Assembly (NCBI RefSeq): GCF_019597925.1
Contig: NZ_CP080442.1
Span: 1,095,001-1,159,000, forward strand
Direction: 5' to 3'
Length of the DNA stretch: 64,000 nucleotides
DNA from: [Clostridium] scindens
GTDB lineage: Bacteria; Bacillota; Clostridia; Lachnospirales; Lachnospiraceae
Shown: piece after piece, positions 7,388 to 15,663 of the stretch
How the letters are laid out: each line of letters begins with the position of its first letter
Numbering within the stretch: the first letter of the stretch is position 1
Made by a program: the position numbers and the translations under genes
Notes under the pieces: model-generated
The model's input: the letters and a program-made list of their open reading frames with translations, nothing else
Told to the model about the DNA's origin: nothing
Database searches by the model: none

Positions 7388-8698
7388 TTATTCAAATTTG
7401 ATATACTGTACGCTATAAGGCGGCAGATCGATCTGGCCATCTAGCTTTACCTCCAATTGGGCCACAAGTTCCTTGGCATTGCCGTTCAGATCCTGATGGC
7501 AGGCTGTATAAGGAGTATCTGCCGCATTGATAGCAACGATGATCCGCTCCGTATCAGAGCAGCGTTCGAATACCAGCTGGTGGTTCTGTATAATGATATT
7601 CTTATATGAGCCATTGCAGAGGGCATCGCTGTTCTGTCGGATGCGGATTAATTGTTTGATATACTCGGTAAGTTCATTCGGCATAGGGGTTTCGAAGCAG
7701 GGGCGCAGGGCATAGTCATTGTCCGGCGCCTTTTCCCCGGGCTGCCCCCATTCGCTGCCGTAATAGAGGCATGGGATGCCTGGCATCCCAAACAGCAGGC
7801 CATAGGCGAGTGGGATATGCTTATCGTTGGTCAGTATGCTGGCAAGCCGGGTTACATCATGGTTATCTACGAAAGTTACCAAATGCTTGCCCCGATAAAT
7901 GCACCAGGGATCAGGGCCAAACTGCCGGTGCAGGGAATGGGCGATCTCGAAAAGATTCATAGAGTTAAAACTGGAATAAATCCCCTTGTAACACTCATAG
8001 TTTGTGCAGCTGTGAAGCATCCGTTCATTTACGATCAGATTATAGTCTCCAAATAATACTTCGCCGATCAATACGAACCCATCCTTTAATTCCTCCACAT
8101 AGGAGCGCAGTCTTTGCATAAAGCCATGGTCCAGACTATAGGCCACGTCCAGGCGCAGCCCGTCGATGTCAAACGTATCCACCCAGTATTTAACACATTC
8201 CAGAAGATAGTCTGCGACGGCCGGATTCTGAAGGTTCAGTTTTACCAATTCAAAATGTCCTTCCCAGCCTTCATACCAGAACCCATCATTATAATTGCTG
8301 TTGCCGTCGAAATTGATATGGAACCAGTCTTTATACGGGGAATCCCACTTCTTTTCCTGTACGTCCTTAAATGCCCAGAATCCGCGGCCTACATGGTTGA
8401 ATACGCCGTCCAGGACGATTTTTACTCCATGTGCGTGCAAGTCTTTGCATACACTGGCAAAATCATCATTTGTGCCAAGTCGGCAGTCGATTTTCTTAAA
8501 ATCCCGGGTATCATACCCGTGGCTGTCGGATTCAAAGATCGGATTCAGCAAGATAGAGTCCACGCCCAGTTCCTGAAGATATCCTGACCAGTCTAGCAGC
8601 TTGCGGATGCGGGGAACACATTCCCCGTCATTCTGCGTAGGCGCTCCGCAGAATCCTATTGGATATATTTGATAAAATACGCTGTTATAAGCCCACAT
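7388..8698 (-). CDS. GH13 alpha-amylase-family glycoside hydrolase
   Basis: 436 residues, no signal peptide, so cytoplasmic. All four GH13 regions are present: DGVFNH (97-102), GLRLDVAYS with the nucleophile Asp184, IGEVLFG with the acid/base Glu213, and FVDNHD with Asp281. The N-terminus WAYNSVFYQIYPIGFCGAP is typical of small intracellular maltodextrin-active enzymes (cyclomaltodextrinase/neopullulanase-like), here without the extra N-terminal domain. It probably cleaves imported malto-oligosaccharides; precise specificity cannot be read. It is monocistronic on the minus strand. Confidence 0.93.
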   Translation of the reverse strand: MWAYNSVFYQIYPIGFCGAPTQNDGECVPRIRKLLDWSGYLQELGVDSILLNPIFESDSHGYDTRDFKKIDCRLGTNDDFASVCKDLHAHGVKIVLDGVFNHVGRGFWAFKDVQEKKWDSPYKDWFHINFDGNSNYNDGFWYEGWEGHFELVKLNLQNPAVADYLLECVKYWVDTFDIDGLRLDVAYSLDHGFMQRLRSYVEELKDGFVLIGEVLFGDYNLIVNERMLHSCTNYECYKGIYSSFNSMNLFEIAHSLHRQFGPDPWCIYRGKHLVTFVDNHDVTRLASILTNDKHIPLAYGLLFGMPGIPCLYYGSEWGQPGEKAPDNDYALRPCFETPMPNELTEYIKQLIRIRQNSDALCNGSYKNIIIQNHQLVFERCSDTERIIVAINAADTPYTACHQDLNGNAKELVAQLEVKLDGQIDLPPYSVQYIKFE

Positions 8699-8809
8699 AG
8701 TTTAAACCTCTCTTTCCTCTAACGAAAATATATGACGGAGGCAGGATATGCCGCCAGTTCATATTATATCAAAAAGAGAAGGAATATACTATACCTGCCG
8801 GCATTTCGT

Positions 8810-8839
8810 TTGACAGCGCTTTTAAGGGCAGTATATAAT
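8810..8839 (+). promoter_or_regulatory. Promoter of the GNAT gene
   Basis: TTGACA (8810-8815) and TATAAT (8834-8839) are separated by 18 bp, 69 bp upstream of the ATG at 8908. Confidence 0.8.
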
Positions 8840-8907
8840 AAAGGAAGAGATTCCCAGGGTATTAGAATGGGGAAAGAGAAATACATGCTTGGCGGAAGGA
8901 GCGGATT

Positions 8908-9372
8908 ATGGCGGAAAAGATAATAGAGACAATGGATTATGGAAGCCTGGTGGATCTTTTCGTGAAATCTGGCCTGGAGATTCATCCAGACGATCCGGTA
9001 CCAGATGGGCTGGTAACTTGCTTCAGGCTGGAAGATGAGATCACGGGGGAACGCTATGGAGCAGCAGGACTTTGCTTTGATGCAGAAGAATATATTCTAA
9101 GATGCGTGGCTGTGGAAGAGGCGCAAAGAGGAAGAGGATATGGAATACGCCTGGTTGACGCGGTCATGAAGAAGGCTGAAGAGATGGGGGCTGTAAGAAT
9201 CTGGCTGACAGCAAAAGTGCCGGAATTCTATAAAAAGTTTGGCTTTCAGATCGTAAAAAGAGAAGATGCGCCATTTCAGGCAAAATGTATAGAGTGTCCA
9301 CAATATCACAATGGCTGCGACTCCGAAGTAATGGTGTATGATTATTTGGAAAGAAAAAATGAACCGGGTTAA
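8908..9372 (+). CDS. GNAT-family N-acetyltransferase
   Basis: 154 residues. Acetyl-CoA binding motif A is clear (LRCVAVEEAQRGRGYGIRLV, ~residues 68-87), followed by a helix and the typical KVPEFYKKFGFQIV motif B. The substrate is unknown. A Cys-containing C-terminal stretch (KCIECPQYHNGC) is unusual and might bind a metal, but this is a guess. GGAAGGAG precedes the ATG. The stop codon overlaps the convergent MATE gene by 4 bp inside a bidirectional hairpin. Confidence 0.88.
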   Translation: MAEKIIETMDYGSLVDLFVKSGLEIHPDDPVPDGLVTCFRLEDEITGERYGAAGLCFDAEEYILRCVAVEEAQRGRGYGIRLVDAVMKKAEEMGAVRIWLTAKVPEFYKKFGFQIVKREDAPFQAKCIECPQYHNGCDSEVMVYDYLERKNEPG

Positions 9373-9387
9373 GATTCCCGGTTCATT
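9358..9387. terminator. Bidirectional terminator between GNAT and MATE genes
   Basis: A 10-bp stem ATGAACCGGG / CCCGGTTCAT spans both stop codons. The minus-strand tail is TTTTTTCTTT and the plus-strand tail is weaker. Confidence 0.8.
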
Positions 9388-10721
9388 TCGCGTTTCAAAA
9401 AGAATAAAAACCATATAAGAAGGAGCACGCCTTTAAATATGCTGGTGATTGTAATGCTCCACCAGATTCCGTTTAGGCCTAAAGCCGTTTGAGTGAGGAC
9501 CAGCGCCAGAGGAATCCTTGAAGCGGTGAATAGGATGCTTACGATAGAAGGCGGAATCGTCCTTCCATACCCTGAGAAAGCGCCTGCGGTTGTAATCTCC
9601 ACGCTCATGAATAACTGGGAAACGCCCAGTATGATCAGGTAGTCAATACCCAGCGGGATTACATCTGCTTCCCGGATAAAGATTCGGAAGATCGGCTCCG
9701 GACAAAGGATTAGCAGCAAAGTGCAGAGAACGCCCCAGATGAGGACGATACCCATGGCGGAGGAGTAGCCCTTCTTGATACGGGTCCGGTTTCCGGCACC
9801 ATGGTTCTGAGCAATAAAGGAGTTTACAGCGGCGGCAAATCCATCCGATGTCATCCAGGAAATGGACTCTATCTGAGAGCCTACCTTCTGTACTGCTACG
9901 GCAGCATCTCCATAGCCTGCTACGAGCCGGGCAATAATCATGGAGATTGCCGTAAAAATCATACTCTGTATAGAGGTTGGAACGCCGATCTTTATAATCG
10001 AAGCCATCGCTTTTGAATCCGGCTTTTTACGGACATCTACCTTATGAAAGATCAGGTCATCCTTGGACGCGTAATACAAGAACATCATCGTTACGATAAA
10101 CTGCGCGATCACGGTTGCCACAGCCGCACCGAGTACTTGCATGCGGGGGAACGGGCCGATGCCAAAGATCAGCATCGGATCCAATACGATGTTGACCGCA
10201 AGTCCGGCCGTCGTGGCAAGGAATGCAGCCCGGCTGTTCCCTATGGCGGTAAAAAGGCCGGTGAAGGTCTGGTTTAAAAATGAAAAGATGACAAATCCGC
10301 AGGTAACTTGAAGATAAACCTGGGCATCTGCAATTACTTTCGGGCTGTTCAGCCGAAAGAAGCCAATGAAGGGCGTTGAAAATATAACACAGGCAGCGCC
10401 ATACAAGATTCCGAATAAGATGGCCAGCTGAAGGGCGTTCGAGGCATATCTTGATGCATCTTCCCTGCGTCCTGCTCCCAGTGCATGCCCGACATTGACC
10501 TGTCCGCCCATCTTGGATAAGGCAGCCAGTCCGTTGGACAGCCACATATACATGCCTGCGGCGCCCACTGCAGCAACCGCGTTGCTTCCAATCTGCCCAA
10601 TCCAGATCATATCCGTCAGATTATAGGCCATCTGGATCAGCGAGGTTGCCATAATAGGAATGGCCAGCCTGGTCAGTGACGGCAGGACAGGCCCATTTAG
10701 TAAATCTACATTTTTCTGCAT
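9369..10721 (-). CDS. MATE-family multidrug/metabolite efflux transporter
   Basis: 450 residues with about twelve membrane segments in two homologous halves. The N-terminus VDLLNGPVLPSLTRLAIPIM and PIMATSLIQMAYNLTDMIWIG is the classic MATE entry, and the second half opens similarly (IIKIGVPTSIQSMIFTAISM). MATE proteins exchange Na+ or H+ for cationic drugs or metabolites. The start has a GGGGGA RBS. It is monocistronic with no regulator next to it, unlike the second MATE gene at 20569. Substrate unknown. Confidence 0.93.
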   Translation of the reverse strand: MQKNVDLLNGPVLPSLTRLAIPIMATSLIQMAYNLTDMIWIGQIGSNAVAAVGAAGMYMWLSNGLAALSKMGGQVNVGHALGAGRREDASRYASNALQLAILFGILYGAACVIFSTPFIGFFRLNSPKVIADAQVYLQVTCGFVIFSFLNQTFTGLFTAIGNSRAAFLATTAGLAVNIVLDPMLIFGIGPFPRMQVLGAAVATVIAQFIVTMMFLYYASKDDLIFHKVDVRKKPDSKAMASIIKIGVPTSIQSMIFTAISMIIARLVAGYGDAAVAVQKVGSQIESISWMTSDGFAAAVNSFIAQNHGAGNRTRIKKGYSSAMGIVLIWGVLCTLLLILCPEPIFRIFIREADVIPLGIDYLIILGVSQLFMSVEITTAGAFSGYGRTIPPSIVSILFTASRIPLALVLTQTALGLNGIWWSITITSIFKGVLLLIWFLFFLKREMNRES

Positions 10722-10836
10722 AATAATATCCCCCGAGAAAATACTTGAAAATCAAAGCGAAGATATTATAACATATAAAATCAAGGAAAGACAGGAAGAT
10801 TCTGACAAAAACCACAGAAAAATTCCAGAAAAATGG

Positions 10837-10865
10837 TTGACACGCGTGGCACCGTATAATATAAT
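10837..10865 (+). promoter_or_regulatory. Consensus promoter of rplM-rpsI
   Basis: TTGACA (10837-10842) and TATAAT (10860-10865) are both perfect, with 17 bp between them. An overlapping TATAAT at 10855 is too close to the -35 to be the one used. Confidence 0.9.
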
Positions 10866-10871
10866 AAGGCA

Positions 10872-10972
10872 GTATGACAAAAGGAGAAACAGCACGAAGC
10901 CAAAGCCCCGGAGTCTTGCTGATTTCGATATAATTATCATGAAAATGTTAATGATTCACAGGAGGTAAACCA
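10872..10972 (+). promoter_or_regulatory. 5' leader of rplM, possible L13 autoregulatory leader
   Basis: About 100 nt lie between the predicted transcription start and the ATG. An L13 leader family is known upstream of rplM-rpsI in Firmicutes. A CAGC...GCTG hairpin enclosing ~22 nt occurs near 10891-10924. I did not fold it against the family model, so this is a candidate only. Confidence 0.4.
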
Positions 10973-11401
10973 ATGAAGACTTATATGGCTAATCCAGATA
11001 AGATTGAAAGAAAATGGTATGTAGTTGACGCTACGGGATATACATTAGGACGCTTGGCATCAGAAGTAGCTAAGGTTTTAAGAGGTAAGAACAAGCCGGA
11101 ATTTACTCCGCATGTCGACACAGGCGATTATGTAGTAGTAGTAAATGCTGAGAAGATTAAAGTAACAGGCAAGAAGATGAATCAGAAGATTTATTACAAC
11201 CACTCTGACTATGTTGGCGGAATGAGAGAGACCACGCTGTCTGAGATGATGGATAAGAAGCCTGAGAAAGTAATCGAGCTTGCTGTAAAGGGAATGCTTC
11301 CAAAAGGACCTTTAGGAAGAGCAATGATTAAGAAACTTCACGTATATGCTGGACCAGAGCATGAGCAGCAGGCTCAGAAGCCAGTAGAACTGAAATTTTA
11401 A
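10973..11401 (+). CDS. rplM: 50S ribosomal protein L13
   Basis: 142 residues matching L13 in full: MKTYMANPDKIERKWYVVDA, GYTLGRLASEVAKVLRGKNK, the GDYVVVVNAEKI core, and LPKGPLGRAMIKKLHVYAGP near the C-terminus. It is an early-assembly protein that binds 23S rRNA. It heads a two-gene operon with rpsI, 26 bp downstream, behind a consensus promoter and an AGGAGGT RBS. Confidence 0.99.
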   Translation: MKTYMANPDKIERKWYVVDATGYTLGRLASEVAKVLRGKNKPEFTPHVDTGDYVVVVNAEKIKVTGKKMNQKIYYNHSDYVGGMRETTLSEMMDKKPEKVIELAVKGMLPKGPLGRAMIKKLHVYAGPEHEQQAQKPVELKF

Positions 11402-11427
11402 GGAGAGGTTGAAAGGAGGACATTACA

Positions 11428-11820
11428 GTGGCTAAAGCAAGATTCTACGGAACAGGAAGAAGAAAGAAATCTATCGCAAGAGTATATTTGGTACCAGGAA
11501 CAGGTAACATCACAATAAATAAGAGAAATATTGATGAATATTTCGGACTTGAGACTTTAAAGGTTGTTGTTCGCCAGCCGTTGGTTGCAACAGAGACGAA
11601 TGATAAGTTCGATGTGATCGTTAACGTTAAGGGCGGCGGATACACAGGACAGGCTGGAGCAATCCGTCACGGAATCTCAAGAGCGCTTCTTGAGGCAGAC
11701 GCAGACTACAGGCCAGTGCTTAAGAAAGCAGGATTCCTGACTCGTGACCCACGTATGAAAGAGCGTAAGAAATACGGTCTCAAAGCTGCACGTCGTGCAC
11801 CACAGTTCAGCAAGAGATAA
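11428..11820 (+). CDS. rpsI: 30S ribosomal protein S9
   Basis: 130 residues. It has RFYGTGRRKKSIARVYLVPG at the N-terminus, GGGYTGQAGAIRHGISRAL in the middle, and the invariant C-terminal KKYGLKAARRAPQFSKR, whose last Arg reaches the P-site tRNA. RBS is AAAGGAGG. It is co-transcribed with rplM and followed by a strong terminator. Confidence 0.99.
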   Translation: MAKARFYGTGRRKKSIARVYLVPGTGNITINKRNIDEYFGLETLKVVVRQPLVATETNDKFDVIVNVKGGGYTGQAGAIRHGISRALLEADADYRPVLKKAGFLTRDPRMKERKKYGLKAARRAPQFSKR

Positions 11821-11842
11821 TCTGTTATTATTAATGTATATA

Positions 11843-11876
11843 AAACCCACAGACTTGATGTTTGTGGGTTTTTTTA
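11843..11876 (+). terminator. Intrinsic terminator of rplM-rpsI
   Basis: An 8-bp stem (AACCCACA 11844-11851 with TGTGGGTT 11863-11870) is followed by a run of T. Confidence 0.9.
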
Positions 11877-11972
11877 ATACGATAAATGTGGTTTGCCTTA
11901 TTATATAAAATTTCTTACGGATATAAAGTAAACTATATATCATAATGATGAAAAAGATAAAATAGAAGAACA

Positions 11973-12143
11973 ATGAATAGAATCAATCATATTATGCTTT
12001 CAAAAACTGTACAGGCTGTACTAAAGAAAGATTATTCAGTATATATTGATTTTGAAGATGGAAAGGGGCTATCGCACTCATTACTTAGAGCGACAGCCTC
12101 TCATTTTAATAAAAATTGTAAACCGTTGCAATGGAAGAGTTGA
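11973..12143 (+). CDS. Short ORF upstream of bioB (hypothetical; possible DUF2442-like fragment)
   Basis: A 56-codon frame contains MLSKTVQAVLKKDYSVYIDF followed by EDGKG. This resembles the opening strands of DUF2442-type proteins (V-KAV---DY-L-I-FEDGK). The RBS is weak. The stop codon lies inside the bioB operator. An internal hairpin (GGGGCTATCGC / GCGACAGCCTC, 12065-12099) could instead mean this is non-coding. Of the wider gap 11877-12199, only this frame, that hairpin and the BirA-type site are notable. Confidence 0.3.
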   Translation: MNRINHIMLSKTVQAVLKKDYSVYIDFEDGKGLSHSLLRATASHFNKNCKPLQWKS

Positions 12144-12168
12144 CAATAAAAAGGTTATTGTTTATAGT
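12115..12168 (+). promoter_or_regulatory. bioB promoter with overlapping BirA-type operator
   Basis: ATTGTAAAC (12115-12123), 15 bp, then GTTGACAAT (12139-12147) form the biotin-repressor palindrome TTGTAAAC-N15-GTTTACAA with one mismatch. The -35 TTGACA (12140-12145) lies inside the right half-site, and TATAGT (12163-12168) follows at 17 bp. Repressor bound to biotinyl-AMP would block the polymerase directly. Confidence 0.82.
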
Positions 12169-12199
12169 TACTAAGAAGATTGCAAAGGAGGAAAAGTAT

Positions 12200-13171
12200 A
12201 TGACTTTAGTAGAAGAATTAAAAGAGATGGTTATGAGTAATGGAAGACTGTCAAGGGAAGAAGCCTGTGCTCTTTTCCGGGAACCATTAGAAGAACTTAG
12301 CCGTGCTGCAGACGAGATCAGGAGGCATTATTGCAAAGACGGGTTTGATATCTGTACGATCGTCAATGGAAAAAGCGGCAGGTGTTCTGAGAACTGCAAG
12401 TATTGCGCGCAATCCTCCTTCTATCATACAGAGGCAGTAGAATATCCTCTTATGGATGCCAAAGAGATCTTGGATAAGGCTATCGATAATGCCAGGCGCG
12501 GGGTGCTGCGCTATTCGATCGTGACATCGGGAAGGCGCCTTGGCGATAAGGAAATTGATCAGATGTGCAGGACTATCCGTAAAATTAAGGAAACAGTGGA
12601 TATCGAGATCTGCGTTTCTTTTGGACTTCTCGACAAGGAACAGTTTGTAAGACTTCGGGATGCAGGCGTATCCCGGGTACATAACAATCTGGAGACGTCC
12701 AGAAAGAACTTCCCGCGTGTATGCACGACCCACACCTTTGACGATAAAGTGGCAGCCATCCGCGCTGCCCAGGATGCGGGGCTGAATGTGTGCAGTGGTG
12801 GCATTATGGGACTTGGCGAGACGGAAGAAGATCGAATTGATATGGCGTTTGCCCTGAAAGAGTTAGGAATTAAAAGCGTGCCGATCAACATGCTGAACCC
12901 GATTCCGGGAACGCCATATGAAAACGTCCCAAGGCTTAAGGAAGAAGAAATGAAAAGGATCGTCGCCATATACCGCTTTATCCTTCCGTCTGCTGCCATA
13001 AGGCTGGCAGGAGGAAGAGGGCTGCTTGCAGATAAAGGGGAAGGATGCTTTCGGTCGGGAGCCAATGCAGTCATATCGGGGGATATGCTGACCACCTCAG
13101 GGTATACCATTGAGTCGGATCTGGAGATGATCGGGAGATTAGGGTACAGGACAGCCCTCTGTAACGGGTAA
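12200..13171 (+). CDS. bioB: Biotin synthase (radical SAM)
   Basis: 323 residues. It inserts sulfur into dethiobiotin. The radical SAM cluster ligands are Cys62, Cys66 and Cys69 (CSENCKYC). The second [2Fe-2S] site is supported by the Cys in EICVSFGLL, by NVCSGGIMGLGET, and by an Arg in AIRLAGGRG. I set the start at 12200: AAAGGAGG lies 8 bp upstream and the promoter's start point would be near 12175, so in-frame codons before 12200 cannot be translated. No other biotin gene is adjacent. It probably works on imported or salvaged dethiobiotin or with genes elsewhere. Confidence 0.95.
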   Translation: MTLVEELKEMVMSNGRLSREEACALFREPLEELSRAADEIRRHYCKDGFDICTIVNGKSGRCSENCKYCAQSSFYHTEAVEYPLMDAKEILDKAIDNARRGVLRYSIVTSGRRLGDKEIDQMCRTIRKIKETVDIEICVSFGLLDKEQFVRLRDAGVSRVHNNLETSRKNFPRVCTTHTFDDKVAAIRAAQDAGLNVCSGGIMGLGETEEDRIDMAFALKELGIKSVPINMLNPIPGTPYENVPRLKEEEMKRIVAIYRFILPSAAIRLAGGRGLLADKGEGCFRSGANAVISGDMLTTSGYTIESDLEMIGRLGYRTALCNG

Positions 13172-13274
13172 GGCCTTTTTCCATTTTTCCATAGGCTAAT
13201 AGCATAATCTGTGATAAAATAGAAAGCATATAATTGCTGCACAAGAATGTGACGATTGCGGCAAGGAAGAAAGG

Positions 13275-14168
13275 ATGATGAGGATGGGGGAATTTGTAAT
13301 CAGCTGCTGTTCAACAGCAGACCTTACAGAAGAGCATTTTAAAACACGTAAAATATCATACATCTGTTTCCATTATGAACTGGATGGGAAAGAATATGCC
13401 GATGATCTTGGGAAATCACTTCCCTTTGACCAGTTTTACCAGGCAATGATGAATGGCGCCCAGACCAAGACGTCGCAAGTAAACGCAGAAGAGTTTACGG
13501 AATATTTTGAGGGATTCCTGAAGGAGGGAAAAGATATCCTGCATGTATGCCTGTCATCAGGCATCTCTGGCGTAATCAATTCGGCCGTGATTGCAAAGGG
13601 AGACCTAGAGGAGCAGTATCCGGACAGGAAGATTTATATAGTGGACTCACTGGGAGCATCTGCGGGATATGGGCTTTTGATGGATCAGCTGGCAGATCTG
13701 CGTGATGAGGGGAAAAGTATTGAAGAAGTCTATCAATGGGCCTTGGATAACAGGCTGAAACTACACCACTGGTTCTTTTCTACAGACTTGACCTTCTATA
13801 TCCGAGGAGGCCGCATATCCAAGACGGCGGGATTTATCGGTGGAGCATTGAATATCTGCCCGCTGCTTGATATGGACAAGGAAGGACATCTGGTTCCAAG
13901 ATTTAAGATACGAACGAAGCGGAAGGTAATCAAGGCTATAGTAGACAAGATGGAAGAATATGCACAGGGCGGCCTTGAATATTCGGGCAAATGCTATATC
14001 TCCCACTCCTATTGCTATGAAGATGCCAAGGAAGTGGCCCGGCTTATTGAAGAGCGGTTTCCAAAGCTGAATGGAAAAGTTGAGATTAATAATGTAGGCA
14101 CGACCATAGGAAGTCATACGGGTCCCGGAACCGTTGCGCTGTTTTTCTGGGGGAGCGACAGAAACTAG
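13275..14168 (+). CDS. DegV-family fatty-acid-binding protein
   Basis: About 297 residues; an in-frame ATG at 13284 is the better start for the GAAAGG RBS. The EDD/DegV fold shows CSTADLTEEHF at the N-terminus, the TSQVNAEEF segment, LSSGISGVINSAVIA (~residues 93-107), VDSLGASAGYG, and an RGGRISKTAGFIGGALNICP block (~176-195) that lines the lipid pocket. Family members (FakB) present fatty acids to the kinase FakA. No fakA is nearby, so the partner would be elsewhere. It is monocistronic. Confidence 0.9.
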   Translation: MMRMGEFVISCCSTADLTEEHFKTRKISYICFHYELDGKEYADDLGKSLPFDQFYQAMMNGAQTKTSQVNAEEFTEYFEGFLKEGKDILHVCLSSGISGVINSAVIAKGDLEEQYPDRKIYIVDSLGASAGYGLLMDQLADLRDEGKSIEEVYQWALDNRLKLHHWFFSTDLTFYIRGGRISKTAGFIGGALNICPLLDMDKEGHLVPRFKIRTKRKVIKAIVDKMEEYAQGGLEYSGKCYISHSYCYEDAKEVARLIEERFPKLNGKVEINNVGTTIGSHTGPGTVALFFWGSDRN

Positions 14169-14203
14169 GAGGGTCGGGCTTGATTCTCCTGAAGAGGATT
14201 CCT

Positions 14204-14237
14204 TACCACTTACCGCTGGTTTCCATACCACTTGCTG
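14204..14237 (+). promoter_or_regulatory. Tandem direct repeat, candidate LytTR binding site
   Basis: TACCACTTA at 14204-14212 and TACCACTTG at 14226-14234 are repeated 22 bp apart, two helical turns, each followed by a GCTG. They sit 58-90 bp upstream of a LytTR-domain gene. LytTR proteins bind pairs of ~9-bp direct repeats with about this spacing, so autoregulation is likely. Confidence 0.6.
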
Positions 14238-14294
14238 AAATATTGTTTACTTTCCATCCCAGTTATGGTTAGATAACACCAGGGAGAGGGAAAG

Positions 14295-14747
14295 ATGAAA
14301 ATACGCATAGAAATCGAAGACAACTTAACAGAGGAAGAGATTATTATACGCAGCGGCAGCCTGAATGCGAAGGTTCAGATGATCCAGAAGGCTATTGCCG
14401 AGGCGGTGGACAAAGAGCAGAAGATGTCATTCTTTAAAGGGGACACGGAATATTATCTGCAGCTTGCCGAGATTCTGTTTTTTGAGACAGAAGATGGAGA
14501 AGTATATGCTCATACGAGGAAAGAGACCTATCAGGCTAAGTACCGCCTGTATGAACTGGAAGAGGCTCTTCCTGGATATTTTATGAGGGTGTCCAAGTCG
14601 ACGATATTGAATACGAAGAGAATCTATGCGATTACAAGAACGCTGCCCTCATCCTGCACGGTAGAATTCCAGGGTACGCACAAGCAAGCGTATGTATCCA
14701 GGTATTACTACAAGCCGCTTAGGGATAGATTGGAAGAAAAGAGGTAA
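14295..14747 (+). CDS. LytTR-domain DNA-binding regulator
   Basis: 150 residues. The C-terminal ~95 residues form the LytTR beta-domain: IRYLQ-equivalent YYLQLAEILFFETEDGEVYA, KYRLYELEEALPGYFMRVSK, STILNTKRI and a terminal YVSRYYYKPLRDRL. There is no receiver domain; the short N-terminal ~50 residues replace it. Such stand-alone LytTR proteins are typically paired with a small membrane protein, here the LiaF-like gene 4 bp downstream. It probably controls its own operon through the repeats at 14204-14237. Confidence 0.92.
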   Translation: MKIRIEIEDNLTEEEIIIRSGSLNAKVQMIQKAIAEAVDKEQKMSFFKGDTEYYLQLAEILFFETEDGEVYAHTRKETYQAKYRLYELEEALPGYFMRVSKSTILNTKRIYAITRTLPSSCTVEFQGTHKQAYVSRYYYKPLRDRLEEKR

Positions 14748-14751
14748 GGAT

Positions 14752-15456
14752 ATGAAGAAGGAACGGATATTTTGGGGATTATTTTTTATAGTTGCGGCAA
14801 TTTTTCTGCTTGTAAGCCGGCTGGGGTTCCTGGGGGACATTGGCTTATGGAGTTTGCTGCTTACGGTATTCTTTGTCGCATGCCTGGTAAAAAGCATTGC
14901 CCATAAGAGTGTTAGCGGCGTGCTGTTCGCGGTGGCGTTCTTATGCATTGTATACGCAAAGCCTCTGGGGATCGAGGCGATTACGCCGTGGCCGGTGCTT
15001 GGGGCGGCTGCCTTAGGAAGTATAGGAATCAGTTTCTTATACCATCCCAGAAGGGATTACAGGAATTATGGATGCTGGGGACGCGGCAATCATTATTCAA
15101 CGGAGACAGAAGAGACTGTGGATGGAAGCCAGATGGAGTTTAGTACTTCATTTGCAGGCAGTATCAAATATGTTAATTCCGATGATTTCCAGAGTGCGGA
15201 CTTAAAATGTTCGTTTGGCTCGCTGAAGGTGTATTTTGACAATGCTATGATTCAGAATGGCGCGGCGAGGATATTCCTGGATGTTTCATTTGGCGGGGTC
15301 GAATTGTTTGTTCCCAAGGAATGGAACGTGGTGAATAATGTAAGCGCATCTTTTGGATCTGTGGACGAGAAGAATTCCAGCAGGAGTTCAGGAGTACCTG
15401 TAGTGACGCTGACGGGAAAGGTAAGTTTTGGAGGTATAGAAATAGTATATATTTAA
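14752..15456 (+). CDS. LiaF-like membrane protein (DUF5668 plus cell-wall stress domain)
   Basis: 234 residues starting at the ATG preceded by AAGAGGTAAGGAT. Four membrane helices occupy ~residues 5-105 (DUF5668/LiaF transmembrane region). A basic loop follows (YHPRRDYRNYG), then a soluble beta-helix-like domain (~140-234) with repeated S-FGS/FGG turns: KCSFGSLKVYF, VSFGGVELFVP, ASFGSVDE, VSFGGIEIVYI. This is the LiaF C-terminal domain. LiaF-type proteins modulate envelope-stress signalling. Here the partner is a LytTR regulator rather than LiaSR. Function is inferred from domain and operon. Confidence 0.85.
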   Translation: MKKERIFWGLFFIVAAIFLLVSRLGFLGDIGLWSLLLTVFFVACLVKSIAHKSVSGVLFAVAFLCIVYAKPLGIEAITPWPVLGAAALGSIGISFLYHPRRDYRNYGCWGRGNHYSTETEETVDGSQMEFSTSFAGSIKYVNSDDFQSADLKCSFGSLKVYFDNAMIQNGAARIFLDVSFGGVELFVPKEWNVVNNVSASFGSVDEKNSSRSSGVPVVTLTGKVSFGGIEIVYI

Positions 15457-15505
15457 GGAGCAATCAATAGCAGTTATACTTTTGAAATTAAGAAGACTCG
15501 GTTGC

Positions 15506-15543
15506 AAGAGGCAAGGAAAAAGGATTTCCTTGCTTCTTTTTTG
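15506..15543 (+). terminator. Intrinsic terminator of the LytTR operon
   Basis: A ~13-bp stem (15507-15519 with 15525-15538, one wobble) is followed by six T. Confidence 0.85.
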
Positions 15544-15583
15544 GATGAAATAAGATTCCGATATACATTGCTATAAAATGTTC

Positions 15584-15630
15584 TTGACATTTCTAACTGT
15601 ACATGATAAAGTTACAGTAATAAATGTAAC
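15584..15630 (+). promoter_or_regulatory. Promoter and overlapping inverted repeats upstream of the RclA-like gene
   Basis: TTGACA at 15584-15589 is followed 17 bp later by TAAAGT. Two inverted repeats overlap the -10 and start region: ACTGTA (15596-15601) with TACAGT (15613-15618), and GTTACA (15611-15616) with TGTAAC (15625-15630). They look like an operator; the regulator is unknown. Confidence 0.55.
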
Positions 15631-15663
15631 ATTTAAATATACAGTTTGAAAAGAGGTATGGAA

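Noticed and set aside
10855..10860. First TATAAT upstream of rplM as the -10
   Set aside because: Only 12 bp from the TTGACA; the overlapping TATAAT at 10860-10865 has the ideal 17-bp spacing.
12131..12199. Upstream ATG that would give bioB 23 extra N-terminal residues
   Set aside because: It lies between the operator half-sites and upstream of the predicted transcript start; the ATG at 12200 has a perfect RBS and the usual BioB N-terminus.
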